Positions 8,211 to 15,665 of a DNA stretch of 41,921 bases are shown here, piece after piece. The translations under genes and the position numbers were made by a program. How positions within the stretch are numbered: position 1 is the stretch's first letter; the number at the start of each line of letters is the position of its first letter. Under the pieces are notes generated by a model, which ran no database searches, was not told where the DNA came from, and was given only the letters and a program-made list of their open reading frames with translations. The DNA comes from an uncultured Muribaculaceae bacterium (GTDB lineage Bacteria; Bacteroidota; Bacteroidia; Bacteroidales; Muribaculaceae), in NCBI GenBank assembly GCA_910584055.1, contig CAJTZS010000038.1, forward strand, positions 1 through 41,921, written 5' to 3'.

Positions 8211-8897
8211 ATGAATATTCTGATTATTGGGGCTACATCTGGCATCGGTCATAATCTATGGCATCATTATGTTTCATCGGGTCATAATGTCATAGTTACA
8301 GGCAGAAGAAAAGAATTGCTGGACGATATGGCAAGAAGTTTACCTGAGCATACGCACGCTGTGTTATGTGATATTATCCAAACCGAGTTATTTGATAATT
8401 CTTTGGAAGAAATCATACGCAAATATGGTCAGATTGACTTGGCCATTGTTTGTGCCGGAATTGGAGATTTGAATCCGAATCTGGAGGTCGAGACTGAGTT
8501 ATCCACTCTTTCAGTGAATGTGATTGGTTGGGCTAACGCTGTTGCGTCAATCTACAATCTTTTTGAACGGCAGAAATACGGGCATCTTGTCACAATCACA
8601 TCTGTCGGAGGATTGCAACCCACTCCAATAGCCCCGTCTTATAGCGCATCTAAAGCTTTTCAGATAAATTACACCCAATCCTTGCAGCGTAAGGCAAAAG
8701 GAGCGGATATAATTGTTACGGAGATTCGCCCCGGATTGGTTGATACCCGAATGGCAAAAGGCAATGGATTGTTTTGGGTAATGCCACTTGAAAAAGTATG
8801 CCGTAGGATAGTCAAAGCCATTGAGAAAAAGCAGCAAAAGCTAATAGTAACTCGCCGATGGCGAATTATAAACTTTGCGTTAAAACATCTGATGTAA
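8211..8897 (+). CDS. Short-chain dehydrogenase/reductase (SDR)
   Basis: This 228-residue classical SDR oxidoreductase has the Rossmann cofactor motif GATSGIG (7-13), CAG in place of NAG (81-83), the catalytic Ser in ITSVGG (S131) and the YxxxK pair in YSASK (Y144, K148). The Arg pair at TGRR (30-33) at the end of beta-2 suggests NADP(H) preference. The substrate cannot be read from the sequence. It starts 3 bp after the outer-membrane gene, so the two are probably co-transcribed under the upstream Crp-type regulator. A strong terminator follows. Confidence 0.88.
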   Translation: MNILIIGATSGIGHNLWHHYVSSGHNVIVTGRRKELLDDMARSLPEHTHAVLCDIIQTELFDNSLEEIIRKYGQIDLAIVCAGIGDLNPNLEVETELSTLSVNVIGWANAVASIYNLFERQKYGHLVTITSVGGLQPTPIAPSYSASKAFQINYTQSLQRKAKGADIIVTEIRPGLVDTRMAKGNGLFWVMPLEKVCRRIVKAIEKKQQKLIVTRRWRIINFALKHLM

Positions 8898-8902
8898 ATA
8901 TA

Positions 8903-8943
8903 AATCCACCGAAAGAAACGTTTTTCTCTCGGTGGATTTTTGT
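8903..8943. terminator. Bidirectional terminator between SDR and relaxase genes
   Basis: AATCCACCGA (8903-8912) pairs with TCGGTGGATT (8929-8938), followed by a T run. It sits between two converging genes and touches the relaxase stop codon at 8943. Confidence 0.8.
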
Positions 8944-10142
8944 CATAGATGGTGCCCCATGCGTTGGGATTGCCCATTGTTCATTTTGAACATTGACATC
9001 GCTTCCTGATTTGTCAGTGTGGGATGTGAGCGACGGAAACGTTTGAACGCCTCTTTGTCAAAGCCGCTTAACCCATTGTAGAACGCCTCGTATTCGGGAT
9101 GTGCTCCCGGAGCGAATGGCATCCCACCTCCCGAAAGGATATCAAGATTATGCCTTGATACATCGGGTTGCTTGGTCTGAGGATTGAACCTGATGTAAGC
9201 ATCACCGACACGGATTGTGTAACCTTTGACATACAGCCGTTGCTGTTCCGGGGTTATCTTAATATCACCGAATACCGTCGGAGGTATCGGCGAACCGTCA
9301 AGATGAATCCATTGGTTATTCGGGTCGGGAGTGGTCGCCATGTGTTGCCGAGTTGCCGCCTCCCTGCGATTTCTGAACTCTCTGAATAGTGGGGTTTGGG
9401 TAAAACGCTTGCCAATTTTTGATGCGACAAAAGAATGACGGCCTTTTTTGTAGATGATGCTTTTCAACTTTTTGTCGTCATCCTCTCCGCTGAATATACC
9501 GTATGCCTCTATGCCGCGTTGGGCGAGAGCGTCACGAAACTGTTTCCACTCGTTGATGGATTTGTCATTTAGAACCTCGGTGGCGGCTTGGATTATCTCC
9601 ACCCGGCTGCGTTCGGACCCTCGCAACTTTTCGGGATCAAGATTCAGACTGTCATTCCCCATAGTCAGGTTATGACGTTCGGTTATGTCGGCGCAGATAG
9701 CTCGATTGCGATGGAAGTTGGTTACCGGCTTGATGATTTTTCCGTTGTAATCCACACGGCTGAACATGATATGACAGTGCGGATGCTTCTTGTCCGTATG
9801 TCTGACGATTACAAATGGAGTATCGGTAATACCCATCTTCTTCATATATTCATGGGCGATTTCGAGCATGAAATCATCGGTCATCCGTGGAGCATCCTCC
9901 GGCGAGAATCCGAGAGATATGTGTCCACACGGGTCTTTGATTTTGTTCCGTGTCAGGGTCGGTCGCTTGATGTCCTCCGCCGCCATTTTGCGCCAACCCT
10001 TTGTGTCGATTTCAAGTCTGACACCATCGCTGTCTATGATGCTCCATACCCTTTTATCGAGTGGTAATTTGTCCTGCTTGACACGGGTAAGATAGTCTAA
10101 ACAGCCTCCAAATGAATTGCCGTGACTGATTTTTCCAATCAT
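8943..10142 (-). CDS. Relaxase/mobilization nuclease (MobA/VirD2 type)
   Basis: This 399-residue relaxase would nick a cognate oriT and carry the strand into the recipient. The metal-binding signature HTDKKHPHCH (H115 to H124) is the H...HxH motif of the MobP-like Bacteroides relaxases, followed by IMFSRVDYNGK. The catalytic tyrosine is probably in the N-terminal segment (Y17 in CLDYLTR). The C-terminal third has no recognisable domain. It lies 3 bp downstream of the MobC-like gene with a hairpin-rich candidate oriT beyond, the usual order in Bacteroides mobilizable elements. It is unrelated in detail to the second relaxase at 34354-35691. Confidence 0.9.
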   Translation of the reverse strand: MIGKISHGNSFGGCLDYLTRVKQDKLPLDKRVWSIIDSDGVRLEIDTKGWRKMAAEDIKRPTLTRNKIKDPCGHISLGFSPEDAPRMTDDFMLEIAHEYMKKMGITDTPFVIVRHTDKKHPHCHIMFSRVDYNGKIIKPVTNFHRNRAICADITERHNLTMGNDSLNLDPEKLRGSERSRVEIIQAATEVLNDKSINEWKQFRDALAQRGIEAYGIFSGEDDDKKLKSIIYKKGRHSFVASKIGKRFTQTPLFREFRNRREAATRQHMATTPDPNNQWIHLDGSPIPPTVFGDIKITPEQQRLYVKGYTIRVGDAYIRFNPQTKQPDVSRHNLDILSGGGMPFAPGAHPEYEAFYNGLSGFDKEAFKRFRRSHPTLTNQEAMSMFKMNNGQSQRMGHHL

Positions 10143-10145
10143 ATT

Positions 10146-10517
10146 TTAGCCCTTGTTTTCGTTGAAAAGACTTATCGCTGCATCCATTTTACGGATTAAA
10201 GCGGTAGCCTCCTTTGCCACGCTCCAGCATCTTCCACTGTTGCAGGCTTTGGCAATCTGGTTGAGGTTGTTCCTCTCCCGGATAAGCTCATTGAGAATCC
10301 GCATCTGCTCCGGGGTCACACGCTCCACAATCTCGGTGTTGAGGATACAGTCACGCCCGAATGTCGAGAAATTCCGATACCCCGCTTTACGTTGTCGGGC
10401 ATGGGCGATATTGAGGTCATTGACAGAGAACTTTATTGCTTTCACAATCCTGCGGGCGTCAAACATCTTGGGTTTGTTGCACCCGTCAAGAGGTCTGTAA
10501 TCTATTTCTTTTTTCAT
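10146..10517 (-). CDS. MobC-like relaxosome accessory protein
   Basis: This 123-residue basic protein has the MobC-family C-terminal pattern: TPEQMRILNELIRERNNLNQ and IAKACN, then an amphipathic helix that supports relaxase binding at oriT. The N-terminal part (KAIKFSVNDLNIAHARQRK) is positively charged and could be a DNA-binding ribbon. The gene lies immediately upstream of the relaxase gene in the same transcript. Confidence 0.82.
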   Translation of the reverse strand: MKKEIDYRPLDGCNKPKMFDARRIVKAIKFSVNDLNIAHARQRKAGYRNFSTFGRDCILNTEIVERVTPEQMRILNELIRERNNLNQIAKACNSGRCWSVAKEATALIRKMDAAISLFNENKG

Positions 10518-10555
10518 ATTCAGATAGTCATTTGGTGATTATAGTGATTGAGGTT

Positions 10556-10632
10556 GGAATGGAGGGGGAGGTTTCGAGGTGCAAAAATGGCTCAGGTATT
10601 ACCTTAGCCTAAACTCGCTCCCCCTCCATTCC
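10556..10632. other. Candidate origin of transfer (mobilizable module)
   Basis: A perfect 15-bp inverted repeat, GGAATGGAGGGGGAG (10556-10570) and its complement (10618-10632), encloses a near-palindrome of 21 nt whose core is AGGTATTACCT (10594-10604). Large inverted repeats upstream of mobC-relaxase genes are the usual form of Bacteroides oriT regions. The nick site is not identifiable by eye. Confidence 0.55.
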
Positions 10633-10642
10633 ATTACGGTGG

Positions 10643-10696
10643 TTGCCGCTTTGTGGCGGCAAGTTTCCGCTCCGATTAAGGGCATTGGGCCCTTAA
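10643..10696. other. Two further hairpins beside the candidate oriT
   Basis: TTGCCGC (10643-10649) pairs with GCGGCAA (10656-10662), and TTAAGGGC (10676-10683) pairs with GCCCTTAA (10689-10696). They may terminate the upstream DUF3408 transcript or form part of the oriT/relaxosome region. Confidence 0.5.
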
Positions 10697-10730
10697 CTTT
10701 CAATGCGGAATTACCGGCTGCTGAACATGG

Positions 10731-11510
10731 TTACTCAGGCAACGGCCACGACTTGATTTCATCCGCCATATCCTCGAACACGGCACGGAGGATGTTGTTG
10801 ATGACGTATGTCGGGCAGGACTTGTAGTTGCCCGACTTGGCGCAGATGACATGAGCCATTTTCAGAATGTCGGGAGCGATGGTTATCGGTGAGCCGCCTT
10901 TGGTATCGACCTTGCGGGTGTATGTTCCGCAGAACTCGTCACGGGAAGCACGGCGCATCCTGCCGCTGATTCTTGTTGGCTTGGGCGATTTGGCTGACTG
11001 TTCCCCAATGGCTGATTCCTGCTTGGCTTCAGTCACTTTGTCAGTTGTAACCGTTTCAGTCGGTGCAACGGGAGTAGCCGTTTTAGCCATTGTCGTGGAT
11101 TCAACGGTTTCATTCACTTCAATGGTTGTAGCGGATTTATCGATTGTGGCGGTTACAGCCGTTTCAGTCGTAACAACGGCTTTGTCACTATTTTCGGCCA
11201 AATCATCTGCATCTGCTTCGGGTAACTTGAACAGATTAGTGTGACGCTTGGAGCCGGAGGGATCATCAGCTCTGATGATATTGAAATCAATAGTGCTTAT
11301 GTCAATGTCATCCGTCGGGGCTTTCTTGGCAGGTCTTTTCTTTTTTGGTGGTTCGGGTGATGACACCGTGTTTGGCTGGGTTCGGGCAGCAAATAGGAGG
11401 GCATCCACTTCTCTGCATCCTTCCTCGTATGAATCAAGGAACTTATCAGCATCAAAAGTGCTTTCTCTTTTGCTGGTTTTGTTAGGGGTGTTTGTATTTT
11501 TTGTTCCCAT
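10731..11510 (-). CDS. DUF3408-domain protein of the mobilizable module
   Basis: The product is 259 residues from the Met at 11510 (MGTKNTNTP). The N-terminal two thirds is low-complexity: lysine-rich, then threonine/valine/alanine-rich (about 100-180). The C-terminal 80 residues carry a DUF3408-like domain (IAPDILKMAHVICAKSG, then TYVINNILRAVFEDM), a ribbon-helix-helix-like fold found in Bacteroides conjugation proteins. It is probably a DNA-binding accessory factor of mobilization. The open frame continues upstream to 11645, but that segment looks non-coding and contains repeats. Confidence 0.7.
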   Translation of the reverse strand: MGTKNTNTPNKTSKRESTFDADKFLDSYEEGCREVDALLFAARTQPNTVSSPEPPKKKRPAKKAPTDDIDISTIDFNIIRADDPSGSKRHTNLFKLPEADADDLAENSDKAVVTTETAVTATIDKSATTIEVNETVESTTMAKTATPVAPTETVTTDKVTEAKQESAIGEQSAKSPKPTRISGRMRRASRDEFCGTYTRKVDTKGGSPITIAPDILKMAHVICAKSGNYKSCPTYVINNILRAVFEDMADEIKSWPLPE

Positions 11511-11594
11511 AAGAATTCTAATTTTGAGTTTGGTGATTATCAGCCGCCCTGATTTTGCCGGGCGACTGGAAACAGGTGTTGATTCTGATGTTTC

Positions 11595-11804
11595 GATGAA
11601 AAGAAGAATAATGCTGTAATTATCAGAGCTATAACCCATCATCATTGTTTCATCAAAGAATTTGGCGGCGAGAGAAAAGAAAAATCGGGGTGATTTGTTT
11701 TTTCTCGTTGCCCTTCATCAAATCTTTATAGGCGATGAAAAAACAATGAGATAAAACAGTGCTGAATGTCAACATCATATTCTTCTTTTCATCAGTTCAT
11801 CAAA
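11595..11804. repeat. Iteron-like TTTCATCA cluster with long inverted arms
   Basis: Six copies of a TTCATCA-type motif occur in 210 bp: forward at 11648, 11713, 11787 and 11795, inverted at 11595 and 11734. The outer copies belong to a longer imperfect inverted repeat, GATGAAAAGAAGAATAATG (11595-11613) against CATATTCTTCTTTTCATC (11776-11793), about 160 bp apart. It lies directly downstream of the helicase gene and upstream of the DUF3408 gene. This resembles a replication-initiator or regulator binding region; the function is inference. Confidence 0.5.
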
Positions 11805-11818
11805 ATTATCAGAATAAA

Positions 11819-13060
11819 TCAGAGTGTTTCCAACATCTGACGGGTCACTGTGTAGAACCGCCCGACTTTGCGGGCTTCGACATAGTTAGTGCCGGAGGTG
11901 GATATACCCATCTGATAGGTGGTGTATGAGAGCGAGTTGCTTGCCGGGGCAAGTTTCCAACATTCCTGCACGACACGGCGTATCTGGCTGCGGTCAGCCT
12001 TGACACGGTTGTATTCAAGTATGGCGGCAATGTCGTTGATGCAGAATGACACTTCCGATACGTTCTGTACCGTCATTATCTCCATAAGCAGTTCTGCCAT
12101 GTCGATTTCAAGACGGTTGCGGTTTGCCCGGATTATCTTCCGCAGGGCATCGGTGGCAATAAGCTCCGGCGCAAACCACATCCGGCTTTCCTCTACGGTA
12201 GATGGCTTTCTTTCACCGAGAAAATGCAGAAATGCCGGGATTTCCTCTTTTGCCTTTGCAAGAAAGTTGGTGTCATCAGTCGTTAACCGTTCCACCTTTC
12301 TGACCCAGTAACGTGTTTCACCGGGGTCGATGATAACGGGCAGATGCTCGTTGTTGGAGCATAGCACGAACTTGGCGAAGAAGCTTACTTCCTCGCGGTC
12401 GCGCCCTTTCGCCTCCACCTTATAGTTGTAGGTGGTTGAGAGATTCTTCAACCGCTCCGAATCCTCGCGCTTGTTGAGCAGCACCTCGTCAACGAGGATA
12501 ATCAGCTTGCCGTTCCAGTCATCGTTGAACTGGCTGCGGAAATTCTCGTTTGTGTTGAAAGTGGCGTTGCCCTCGAATATGGCTTTGAGGAAATTGAGGA
12601 ATGTCGATTTGCCGGTGTTGCGTTCCTCCGACACCAACAGCAGAATCGGCAGTTTCTGCGTCGGTCGAAGATACAGCAGTTGCAGATAGTCTATGCCGAA
12701 ATCGTATTGGTCACCGAAGATATGGGCTACAAGGGTGCGGATTGTCGGGAAATCACCTTCTTTGGGTGTGTGACTGATGGCGGCATATTTGTTGAGGAAT
12801 GTGCCGACAACAGGCTGATAGCCCATATGAGCCGGTACACAGCAGAACCCGTCATACTTGGGGATACCCGCCACAAAATCCTTGCCGTAGTCCTGACGGA
12901 TAGCCTCGATTGTCCACGGTATGCGGCACTCGATAGGTTCTCCGGCTGCATTGGGTCGGCTCACCATTTTGTAGTAGGTCGTGCCTATGCGCTCAAAGCG
13001 GTCTTCGGATTCGGTGACTGAGGCAGTTTGAATTTCAGTTTCTTTCATCGGCTCAGTCAT
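11819..13060 (-). CDS. VapE/D5-type primase-helicase ATPase
   Basis: This 413-residue helicase of the superfamily 3-like VapE/primase-associated group is common next to excisionase genes in Bacteroides mobilizable elements. Walker A is SEERNTGKS (144-152), Walker B LIILVDE (186-192) and the sensor FVLCSNNEH (about 231-239), with an arginine in DPGETRYWVRKV. The N-terminal 100 residues are probably a primase or origin-interaction region without recognisable catalytic residues. It may unwind the excised circular form for replication or transfer. The start at 13060 overlaps the HTH gene stop by 8 bp, indicating translational coupling. Confidence 0.8.
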   Translation of the reverse strand: MTEPMKETEIQTASVTESEDRFERIGTTYYKMVSRPNAAGEPIECRIPWTIEAIRQDYGKDFVAGIPKYDGFCCVPAHMGYQPVVGTFLNKYAAISHTPKEGDFPTIRTLVAHIFGDQYDFGIDYLQLLYLRPTQKLPILLLVSEERNTGKSTFLNFLKAIFEGNATFNTNENFRSQFNDDWNGKLIILVDEVLLNKREDSERLKNLSTTYNYKVEAKGRDREEVSFFAKFVLCSNNEHLPVIIDPGETRYWVRKVERLTTDDTNFLAKAKEEIPAFLHFLGERKPSTVEESRMWFAPELIATDALRKIIRANRNRLEIDMAELLMEIMTVQNVSEVSFCINDIAAILEYNRVKADRSQIRRVVQECWKLAPASNSLSYTTYQMGISTSGTNYVEARKVGRFYTVTRQMLETL

Positions 13061-13376
13061 TGTTGCGGGATTCGATAATGGCGTTCACCTCACTCTGCCG
13101 GTAGCGTGTGCTGCCATTTACCTTGACTGGTGTGAGCTGCCCTTTCTGTGTGAGATTCCAGACAGAGGTTTCCTTTATGCCGAGTCTGGCGCATACCTCC
13201 TTCTTGGTGAGCAGGCGGTCTTCCTCGGCTTTCATGAAAAGCGGAAGGAGGCGGTCGCGGGTGGCGTCAATCGTGTCCACCACAAGCTGGTGGAGGTCGG
13301 CGAGTGACACCGAGATGTTGATGCACGGGGCATCGGGAGTGTTTTGGGTTGATTGAAGTAAACTATAGAGGTTCAT
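13053..13376 (-). CDS. Helix-turn-helix excisionase-like protein
   Basis: The protein has 107 residues with a C-terminal winged-helix/HTH_17 domain (about 55-103): LLTKKEVCARLGIKETSVWN, then GQLTPVKVNGSTRYRQSEV, as in MerR/Xis-like excisionases. The N-terminal half is probably a dimerisation helix. It heads the operon HTH, helicase, DUF3408, MobC, relaxase, a standard Bacteroides mobilizable-element layout, and may act in excision or in controlling the helicase gene that it overlaps. Confidence 0.82.
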   Translation of the reverse strand: MNLYSLLQSTQNTPDAPCINISVSLADLHQLVVDTIDATRDRLLPLFMKAEEDRLLTKKEVCARLGIKETSVWNLTQKGQLTPVKVNGSTRYRQSEVNAIIESRNND

Positions 13377-14733
13377 AGACTTCTGAGTTTAAGTTTTCAT
13401 CGCCGAAACATTACGCTGCCAGACCTCCGGCGACAGTTACGAGGCATGGCAACGGTCCTTTTTGGACATAAGGGTTGCTAACAGCTTCTTTCGTTGAAGC
13501 CGACAAGCATTGCTGCTGACCCGGTCAGGGTCGGCAAATGGGCGCAGTTCTCCCTATACGCCATTGCCGTGAATCGGGCAATAGCGATGGCTTTCCGCCT
13601 GCAAGGGGCGGTTACTTGCGCCGGGTGTAGCCCCGCAATCACGCGGAACACACCTCCTGATGTTCAAAGGATTTATACCGTGTGCCGTGCCGCTCTTTCT
13701 ACTTCTTCTTATGTCAACGGATTAGGCTTGCCGTAATGATTAGCCATAGACCTTACGCCCACCACAAAATCCAATTAAAAGCGTGGTCTCGGCTCGTCAT
13801 AACAGCCACCTGTCGCGTTGCGTATGCGCGCACAGAGTATCGGTATGTCAATGTTTCACAGCCCGTTCTCTTTCTATCTTTATCCGCATAGCATCGCTTC
13901 CTTAGGGCGTGTTGTTTGCGGAATGGCGTGTCTTGTCACCAATTCAGGCTGTCTCGGATGATTCATCCGGTCTTGTAAGTATGTCTGCAACACTGTCGGG
14001 ACATCGCTCCGTCAAGAATCATCGTTCCAAGTCCGGTCTATATAAGCTGAACGTGTCTGACGGTTCGCCCTGCCTTCGAGCGTTATATTAAAGTTACGAA
14101 AATCTTTTCATAACTCCAAATCTGCGGGCTACCTCAAATGCTTTTTCTTTTCGGAGCCGTCACGACATGGAAGCCGTGGGATAACGACGGTCACACCGAA
14201 AAAGGCGCATTTTTGAGCCTCACGGTTGTTTCTCGACACCGCTTCTTTGCGGTGCTTTTAGATTAGACAAAGCCCGTTCCGGGCATGGCAAGCTGTCGCA
14301 GGGGGATACCACCTCACGGGCAGACGGGATAAATCTGCCTCTCGGTCGCCTGAAACGCCACCACGACTTACCCAACAAAAGAACGGTTCAAAAAGTTCTG
14401 ACAGCAGAAAAATTTAACATATCAGCACTTGCTTGTCCTAACCTCTATACTTGGACTATCGGTGACGCTATGTTAAAAATTATTATAGAAGGATTGTGGT
14501 ATGAACGATTATGAATGATTGCAAATACATCACATTACTCATGCCGTTGTGTTGTGCATTAGTTGTGCTAAACAATGTATTACTTAAAATAACAACCTAT
14601 ATATCAATTATTTGATGTTGTAAATATTAATTTGAGCGAGTGCCGAACACCCCTTTGCTCCCGTCGTGCCGCAGGGTCAACGAGCGAACAAACTTCAAAC
14701 AGCGATTATACGCATTAAAAAAAATATCGCCTT
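13377..14733. other. 1.36-kb non-coding, structured region
   Basis: No convincing gene is visible on either strand. The first part is dense in potential RNA hairpins: GCAAC/GTTGC enclosing GTCC/GGAC (13449-13478), GCTTC/GAAGC (13484-13500), GCCGAC/GTCGGC (13499-13535, alternative inner GACCC/GGGTC), ATTGCC/GGCAAT (13563-13582), and CGGATG/CATCCG (13955-13969). A terminator-like hairpin lies at 14237-14260. The AT-rich right part holds TTTAACATA (14413-14421) with its inverted copy (14469-14477) and two TTGTGC direct repeats 11 bp apart (14552, 14563), echoing the TTGTGCAA sites of the integrase promoter. Candidates are a long leader or regulatory RNA and the junction between two mobile elements. 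Confidence 0.5.
14237..14260 (+). terminator. Terminator-like hairpin in the non-coding region
   Basis: CACCGC (14237-14242) pairs with GCGGTG (14249-14254) across a TTCTTT loop, followed by CTTTTA. If functional, it would end a rightward transcript from the structured region. Confidence 0.45.
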
Positions 14734-14949
14734 ATGACACTGAACGACAGACATATTAAAAATACGAGCTTCACACCTTCTCCAGCTCATACCGCATTAA
14801 AAAGGGCGGCTAAGGTGGTAGGGATAGCGATAATGGCGATTGTCGGGATTATCCTCTGGGCGATACTCAAACCGATATTCCGATGTGTAGGCTGGCTAAT
14901 CTCTATCCTCACCGCAGTAGGAATAATCTATTGGATATTGACCCTATAA
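14734..14949 (+). CDS. Small two-helix membrane protein
   Basis: This 71-residue protein has a basic N terminus (about 1-27) and then two hydrophobic segments (VVGIAIMAIVGIILWAIL, then CVGWLISILTAVGIIYWIL) separated by a short turn. It is the first gene of the operon leading to PcfK and PcfJ. No family is recognised; small membrane proteins at this place are common in Bacteroidales ICEs. The spacing to the next gene is 13 bp. Confidence 0.6.
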   Translation: MTLNDRHIKNTSFTPSPAHTALKRAAKVVGIAIMAIVGIILWAILKPIFRCVGWLISILTAVGIIYWILTL

Positions 14950-14962
14950 AACAAATACGACT

Positions 14963-15190
14963 ATGGCAACGAAAAGATATTCAAAGACTTGGATACAACA
15001 AGCCAAATACTACGAGGTCAAAAACATCGCCGACTATATTATAGAAACCTACCTCAACGGCAACATATCATTCTTCCGTCAGCTGTACTATGAACTCAAA
15101 CCCGCAGGGCGAAAACTATTTGTGAGCTGGCTTTTCCACTCCGAACTCAGCCCCACCGAGATAGAAAAAATGATACTCGCAACACTCTAA
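14963..15190 (+). CDS. Small conserved ICE protein, unknown function
   Basis: This 75-residue hydrophilic protein, predicted helical, has tyrosine- and tryptophan-rich segments (YSKTWIQQAKYYEVKN, then FRQLYYELKPAGRKLFVSWL). I recognise no domain. It shares 18 identical bases with the next gene across the start codon (14957-14974 and 15198-15215), so the translation-initiation region has been duplicated or conserved. It lies between the small membrane protein and PcfK genes in a tight operon. Confidence 0.6.
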   Translation: MATKRYSKTWIQQAKYYEVKNIADYIIETYLNGNISFFRQLYYELKPAGRKLFVSWLFHSELSPTEIEKMILATL

Positions 15191-15203
15191 AATATTCACG
15201 ACT

Positions 15204-15653
15204 ATGGCAACGAAAGAAAACAAGGTAAAGGAGAACAAGGGTACACGAGCCTTCAACGAAACCATCAAGGCTTATCTTGAAGAAAGAGCCGAAAATGACG
15301 CACTATTTGCCGTCAGGTTTGCAAACCCCTCAAAGTCAGTGGAAGAATGTGTAACATTCATTCTCAACGAGGTAAAGAAAAGCGGTTGTTGCGGTTTTAC
15401 CGACGCAGAGGTGTACGGCATGGCAACCCACTACTATGACGAGGAAGAAATAGAGGTTGGCAAGCCTATCAACTGCCAAGTGGTGGTCAACCATACGGTT
15501 GAACTCACCGAGGAAGAAAAGGAACAGGCACGGCAAGACGCCATAAACAAACTCTGTGACGAGGAGATAAGGAAAATGCGTAAGCCGACCCACCCGAAAA
15601 AAACCGCCGAAAAGAAAAATCAAGTTGAACAACCCAGTCTATTTGACTTCTAA
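15204..15653 (+). CDS. PcfK-like protein
   Basis: This 149-residue protein resembles the PcfK-like family, named after a gene of the enterococcal pCF10 conjugation region and common in Bacteroidales ICEs. The conserved core lies at about 12-90 (FNETIKAYLEERAEND, then VEECVTFILNEVKKSG and DAEVYGMATHYYDEE). The C terminus is charged and ends in a QPSLFDF tail that resembles a sliding-clamp (beta-clamp) binding motif QxxLF. The gene always tends to precede pcfJ, as here with 12 bp between. The molecular function is unknown. Confidence 0.82.
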   Translation: MATKENKVKENKGTRAFNETIKAYLEERAENDALFAVRFANPSKSVEECVTFILNEVKKSGCCGFTDAEVYGMATHYYDEEEIEVGKPINCQVVVNHTVELTEEEKEQARQDAINKLCDEEIRKMRKPTHPKKTAEKKNQVEQPSLFDF

Positions 15654-15665
15654 AATATTACGACT

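Noticed and set aside
13494..14091. Three plus-strand frames of 60-80 codons in the non-coding region
   Set aside because: Cysteine/serine/arginine-rich translations in different frames, coinciding with hairpin-rich DNA. Better explained as structured RNA or intergenic sequence.
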